A stretch of 8,883 nt of DNA. It comes from Methanobacterium sp. GTDB taxonomy: Archaea > Methanobacteriota > Methanobacteria > Methanobacteriales > Methanobacteriaceae. A model generated the notes under the pieces. It saw only the letters and a program-made list of their open reading frames with translations. It was not told the DNA's origin and searched no databases. The position numbers and the translations under genes are program-made. The stretch is from assembly GCA_009712615.1 (NCBI GenBank), contig WASR01000297.1:1-8883 (forward strand), given 5' to 3'. Numbering within the stretch: position 1 is the first letter of the stretch; each line of letters starts with the position of its first letter. Positions 6,997 to 8,883 of the stretch are shown here, one piece after another.

Positions 6997-7188
6997 ATTA
7001 ACAGTGAAAATATAAACAATGAAAAAGCAAGCAATGATTCTGAGAATGAAAAGTCTGAAAAGATTGAAAAATGCTACTTCTGCCTCAAAGAGTTTGACAT
7101 AAACAAAGACGACTCTAGCCATTATAAATATGGTAAATATCCCATGTGTGCGTATTGTTCTGAATTTTATGGGTTTTACAGCGACTAA
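6997..7188 (+). CDS. Small putative zinc-ribbon protein (CxxC-x21-CxxC), start codon unclear or frame broken
   Basis: The plus-strand frame 6982-7188 encodes a hydrophilic Asn/Glu/Lys/Ser-rich N-terminus, then CYFC, 21 residues, and CAYC, ending in an aromatic tail EFYGFYSD. With the provisional start used here the cysteines are at 26, 29, 51 and 54 of 63 residues. Four cysteines in this pattern plus the tyrosine-rich C-terminus look like a genuine small zinc-binding domain, not noise. The frame contains no usable ATG, GTG or TTG: its only ATG (7144) is inside the motif. The start given is an ATT codon 5 bases after GGGGTG. A better-looking alternative is GTG 7004, 6 bases after AGGA, which is in another frame; one extra A in the A4 run 7007-7010 would join it to this frame. 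The gene may thus be slightly broken or mis-sequenced. Convergent with glmM; function unknown. Confidence 0.55.
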   Translation: MNSENINNEKASNDSENEKSEKIEKCYFCLKEFDINKDDSSHYKYGKYPMCAYCSEFYGFYSD

Positions 7189-7218
7189 AAAAAAGTGGGA
7201 GGAGTTTAAAATTACTCC
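7187..7218 (-). terminator. Hairpin plus T8 terminator of glmM
   Basis: On the minus strand GGAGT and ACTCC (7214-7218 and 7201-7205) pair around an 8-base AT loop at the glmM stop codon. Six bases later a run of eight T (7187-7194) follows. This hairpin-then-T-tract layout suits termination of glmM in the 23-bp gap between it and the converging mini-protein gene. The T-tract is the more persuasive part for an archaeon. Confidence 0.5.
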
Positions 7219-8564
7219 ATATTTTCCTCAACCAGCGATATGCCCCATTTAGCCATTTTTAGTGCATCTTCTTCTGTTTGAGCTTCTGCAAAACATCGGA
7301 ATATTGGTTCGGTCCCAGATGGCCTGATAATTACCCAGCCTTCTTCTGTTAATATTTTAACTCCGTCTTTGGTATACACTTCAAAATCTAAGGTTGCCTC
7401 AACTATTCTATCCATTACAGTTGCTTTCTGATCGTCTGCACATTCTACTTTTAACTTCGCAGAACAATATTTAGGAAGTTCTTGAATGAGTTCAGACAAA
7501 GGTTTAGATTCTTTTGCCATGATCTCAACTATTTTAGCTGTTGATAGGGCTGCATCCCTTCCATAAACAAATTCTGGGAATATAAGACCTCCATTTTCTT
7601 CTCCTCCGAAAAGTCCATTTTGATCCTTCAGTTCCCTTGCAACCAGAAGATCACCCACCCTTGTGGCGATTACTTCTCCATTATATTCCTCAGCAATGTC
7701 ATAAATTGCAGCAGATGTAGCAACAGTTGTTACTATGGTTCCACCCCCGTTTTCCTTGAGCATTGCCTTTTCAACCAGTGCAAATGTTTTGTCACCGAAA
7801 ACAAATTCTCCATTTTCATCGATGCATATGGTCCTATCTGCATCTCCATCATGGGCTATACCAAGATCTGCCCCTGTGGCTTTCACTACATTTTTTAGTT
7901 CTTCCAAATTGTCAGATGTTGGTTCTGGATTCCTTCCTGGGAAAAATCCGTCTGGTTGACAGTTCATTGTAGTTACCTGGCACCCTAACTTCCTTAACAA
8001 GTATGGTGTTGTGAAACAAGCTGCCCCACTTCCACAATCAACAATTACCTTGAGATTAGCCTCTTTAATTGCTTTGGAGTCCACCCTTTCAATCACATTT
8101 TCGATGTATTCCTCCACAATACCCTGGTTTTTTGTTGATTCTTCAATGGCATTCCATGAAACCCTTACAGGTTCCTCATCAAAGAACATTGCCTCAATTT
8201 TTTGTTCCCATTCATCTTCAATTCCTATTCCATCAGAATCAACAAATTTAAGTCCATTATACTTTGGAGGGTTGTGTGATGCCGTTATCATTACTCCTCC
8301 ATCATAATAGTTTCTAACTGCAAATTGAACTGCAGGAGTTGGTAAAATTCCAAGATCGATGACCTTACATCCTGCTGATAAAAGTCCTGCAATAACTGAA
8401 TGTTTGATCATTTCTGTTGATGTTCTTGGATCCCCTCCAACAGCCACAGTCCCCTTAACAATAGATCCATATGCTGCTGCAAGCCTTGAAGCAAATTCTG
8501 GTGTTAACTCTTGATTAGCAATTCTCCTAACTCCAAATGTTCCAAATAATCGTTTAATTGTCAT
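7212..8564 (-). CDS. glmM: Phosphoglucosamine mutase (alpha-D-phosphohexomutase family)
   Basis: This 450-residue enzyme should convert glucosamine-6-phosphate to glucosamine-1-phosphate, the precursor of UDP-GlcNAc for pseudomurein and glycans, in the cytoplasm. All four phosphohexomutase signatures are intact: the phosphoserine loop TASHNP at 94-99 with Ser96, the metal-binding loop DGDADR at 239-244, the sugar-recognition loop GEENG at 321-325 and the phosphate-binding loop RPSGTEP at 414-420. Length matches archaeal GlmM. The GEENG loop also occurs in phosphomannomutases, and archaeal members can be bifunctional, so some phosphomannomutase or phosphoglucomutase activity cannot be excluded. 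CGGAG eight bases upstream supports ATG 8564; the spacer is entirely T. A TATA box at 8617-8624 gives it a promoter of its own, and a hairpin/T8 follows the stop, so it is probably monocistronic. Confidence 0.92.
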   Translation of the reverse strand: MTIKRLFGTFGVRRIANQELTPEFASRLAAAYGSIVKGTVAVGGDPRTSTEMIKHSVIAGLLSAGCKVIDLGILPTPAVQFAVRNYYDGGVMITASHNPPKYNGLKFVDSDGIGIEDEWEQKIEAMFFDEEPVRVSWNAIEESTKNQGIVEEYIENVIERVDSKAIKEANLKVIVDCGSGAACFTTPYLLRKLGCQVTTMNCQPDGFFPGRNPEPTSDNLEELKNVVKATGADLGIAHDGDADRTICIDENGEFVFGDKTFALVEKAMLKENGGGTIVTTVATSAAIYDIAEEYNGEVIATRVGDLLVARELKDQNGLFGGEENGGLIFPEFVYGRDAALSTAKIVEIMAKESKPLSELIQELPKYCSAKLKVECADDQKATVMDRIVEATLDFEVYTKDGVKILTEEGWVIIRPSGTEPIFRCFAEAQTEEDALKMAKWGISLVEENME

Positions 8565-8616
8565 AAAAAAAACTCCGATTGAATTATTTATTAATTTAAG
8601 TTTGTTATTGATATGA

Positions 8617-8624
8617 AATATAAA
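8617..8624 (-). promoter_or_regulatory. Likely TATA box of glmM
   Basis: The minus strand reads TTTATATT preceded by AGG, close to the archaeal TATA consensus. Transcription would start near 8595-8598, leaving a leader of about 33 bases that holds the CGGAG SD and a T8 spacer. A short T6 run at 8642-8647 just upstream may end transcripts of the right-edge gene. Nothing else was found in the 168-bp gap 8565-8732. Confidence 0.5.
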
Positions 8625-8732
8625 CCTATTAAAATTATCTTAAAAAATAGGATCATGTTGGAATATTCATTGAAACAAAGATTCTAACTTTCCCTAAGCT
8701 GTTAATTGATCCTAAAAATCCGGCTGTTTTGT

Positions 8733-8883
8733 TCAGGCTATTAATTTAACAGACTTGGAATCAGTTAATATGATCTCTAAATTACCATCGTATTCTGATA
8801 CTGTGCCCATGATTTTAATTCTTCTTTTCATGAGTTCACTGATTTTTAAATTATATTTCTCATAATCTTCAACAGTTTGATGG
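8733..8883 (-). CDS. C-terminal end of an unidentified protein, possibly an OB-fold domain (5' part beyond window)
   Basis: The minus-strand frame from the right edge to TGA 8733-8735 gives 49 complete codons. It reads as real protein: a charged helix (VEDYEKYNLKISELMKRR), then alternating strands IKIMGTVSEYDGNLEIIL and SVKLIA. The GTVSEYDG-LEIIL-D pattern resembles the strand 1-turn-strand 2 part of nucleic-acid-binding OB folds, though this is only a resemblance from a fragment. It lies upstream of glmM in the same direction, separated by 168 bp with a glmM promoter between. The rest of the gene and its function cannot be judged here. Confidence 0.6.
   Translation of the reverse strand, partial: HQTVEDYEKYNLKISELMKRRIKIMGTVSEYDGNLEIILTDSKSVKLIA

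Noticed and set aside
7019..7102. ATG-initiated 27-codon frame on the plus strand
   Set aside because: It overlaps the cysteine-rich frame in another phase, is very short, has no SD and no protein-like motif.
6961..7122. Upstream extension of the 55-aa frame on the minus strand to 109 residues
   Set aside because: This part is antisense to the CxxC mini-protein and reads as hydrophobic low-information sequence; ATG 6960 is the more sensible start if the small gene is real.
8649..8712. AGGATC ... GATCCT inverted repeat between glmM and the right-edge gene
   Set aside because: Six-base arms more than 50 bp apart are expected by chance; no further pairing or mobile-element feature accompanies them.

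Overview
The window looks like part of a methanogen chromosome from the order Methanobacteriales, probably Methanobacterium or a close relative. The evidence is a VorCBA-type 2-oxoisovalerate:ferredoxin oxidoreductase cluster that I recognise from Methanothermobacter, an archaeal AfpA/DmrB-like flavoprotein, an archaeal adenosine-specific kinase, an archaeal phosphoglucosamine mutase, AT-rich TATA-box promoters, and GGAGG/GGTG ribosome binding sites. This assignment comes from recalled family resemblance; no search was run.

Left half (1-5087, all minus strand): a coherent metabolic cluster read right to left. It starts with an XRE-type HTH plus cupin regulator (4533-5087) and an AMP-forming acyl-CoA synthetase (2804-4480). 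These are followed by vorC (2432-2740, ferredoxin subunit), vorB (1410-2471, alpha-type subunit) and vorA (fused beta+gamma subunit, running off the left edge). The likely joint job is to activate a branched-chain or medium-chain carboxylic acid to its acyl-CoA. Vor would then carboxylate it reductively, with reduced ferredoxin and CO2, to the 2-oxo acid that precedes Val, Leu or Ile. The same enzymes could also run in the degradative direction. A T-tract and a TATA-like box between the synthetase and vorC suggest that vorCBA may also be transcribed on its own.

Middle (5088-7188): a 208-bp divergent control region contains two TATA-like boxes, a near-palindrome and a 10-bp direct repeat. To its right, on the plus strand, lie an adenosine-specific kinase with an SD-supported TTG start (5296-5784) and an unrecognised 108-aa protein (5915-6241). 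The 108-aa gene overlaps tail-to-tail with a minus-strand flavoprotein (6228-6809). A small possible gene (6793-6960, minus) overlaps the flavoprotein start. A plus-strand CxxC...CxxC mini-protein (about 6997-7188) has an open frame with no ATG, GTG or TTG start.

Right part (7189-8883, minus strand): glmM (7212-8564), with a good TATA box upstream and a hairpin/T8 terminator downstream. Beyond it is the C-terminal end of an unidentified, possibly OB-fold protein that enters from the right edge (8733-8883). GlmM makes glucosamine-1-phosphate for UDP-GlcNAc, consistent with a pseudomurein-walled methanogen. No tRNA, rRNA, CRISPR, insertion sequence or prophage signature was seen. No stretch longer than about 300 bases lacks a gene.
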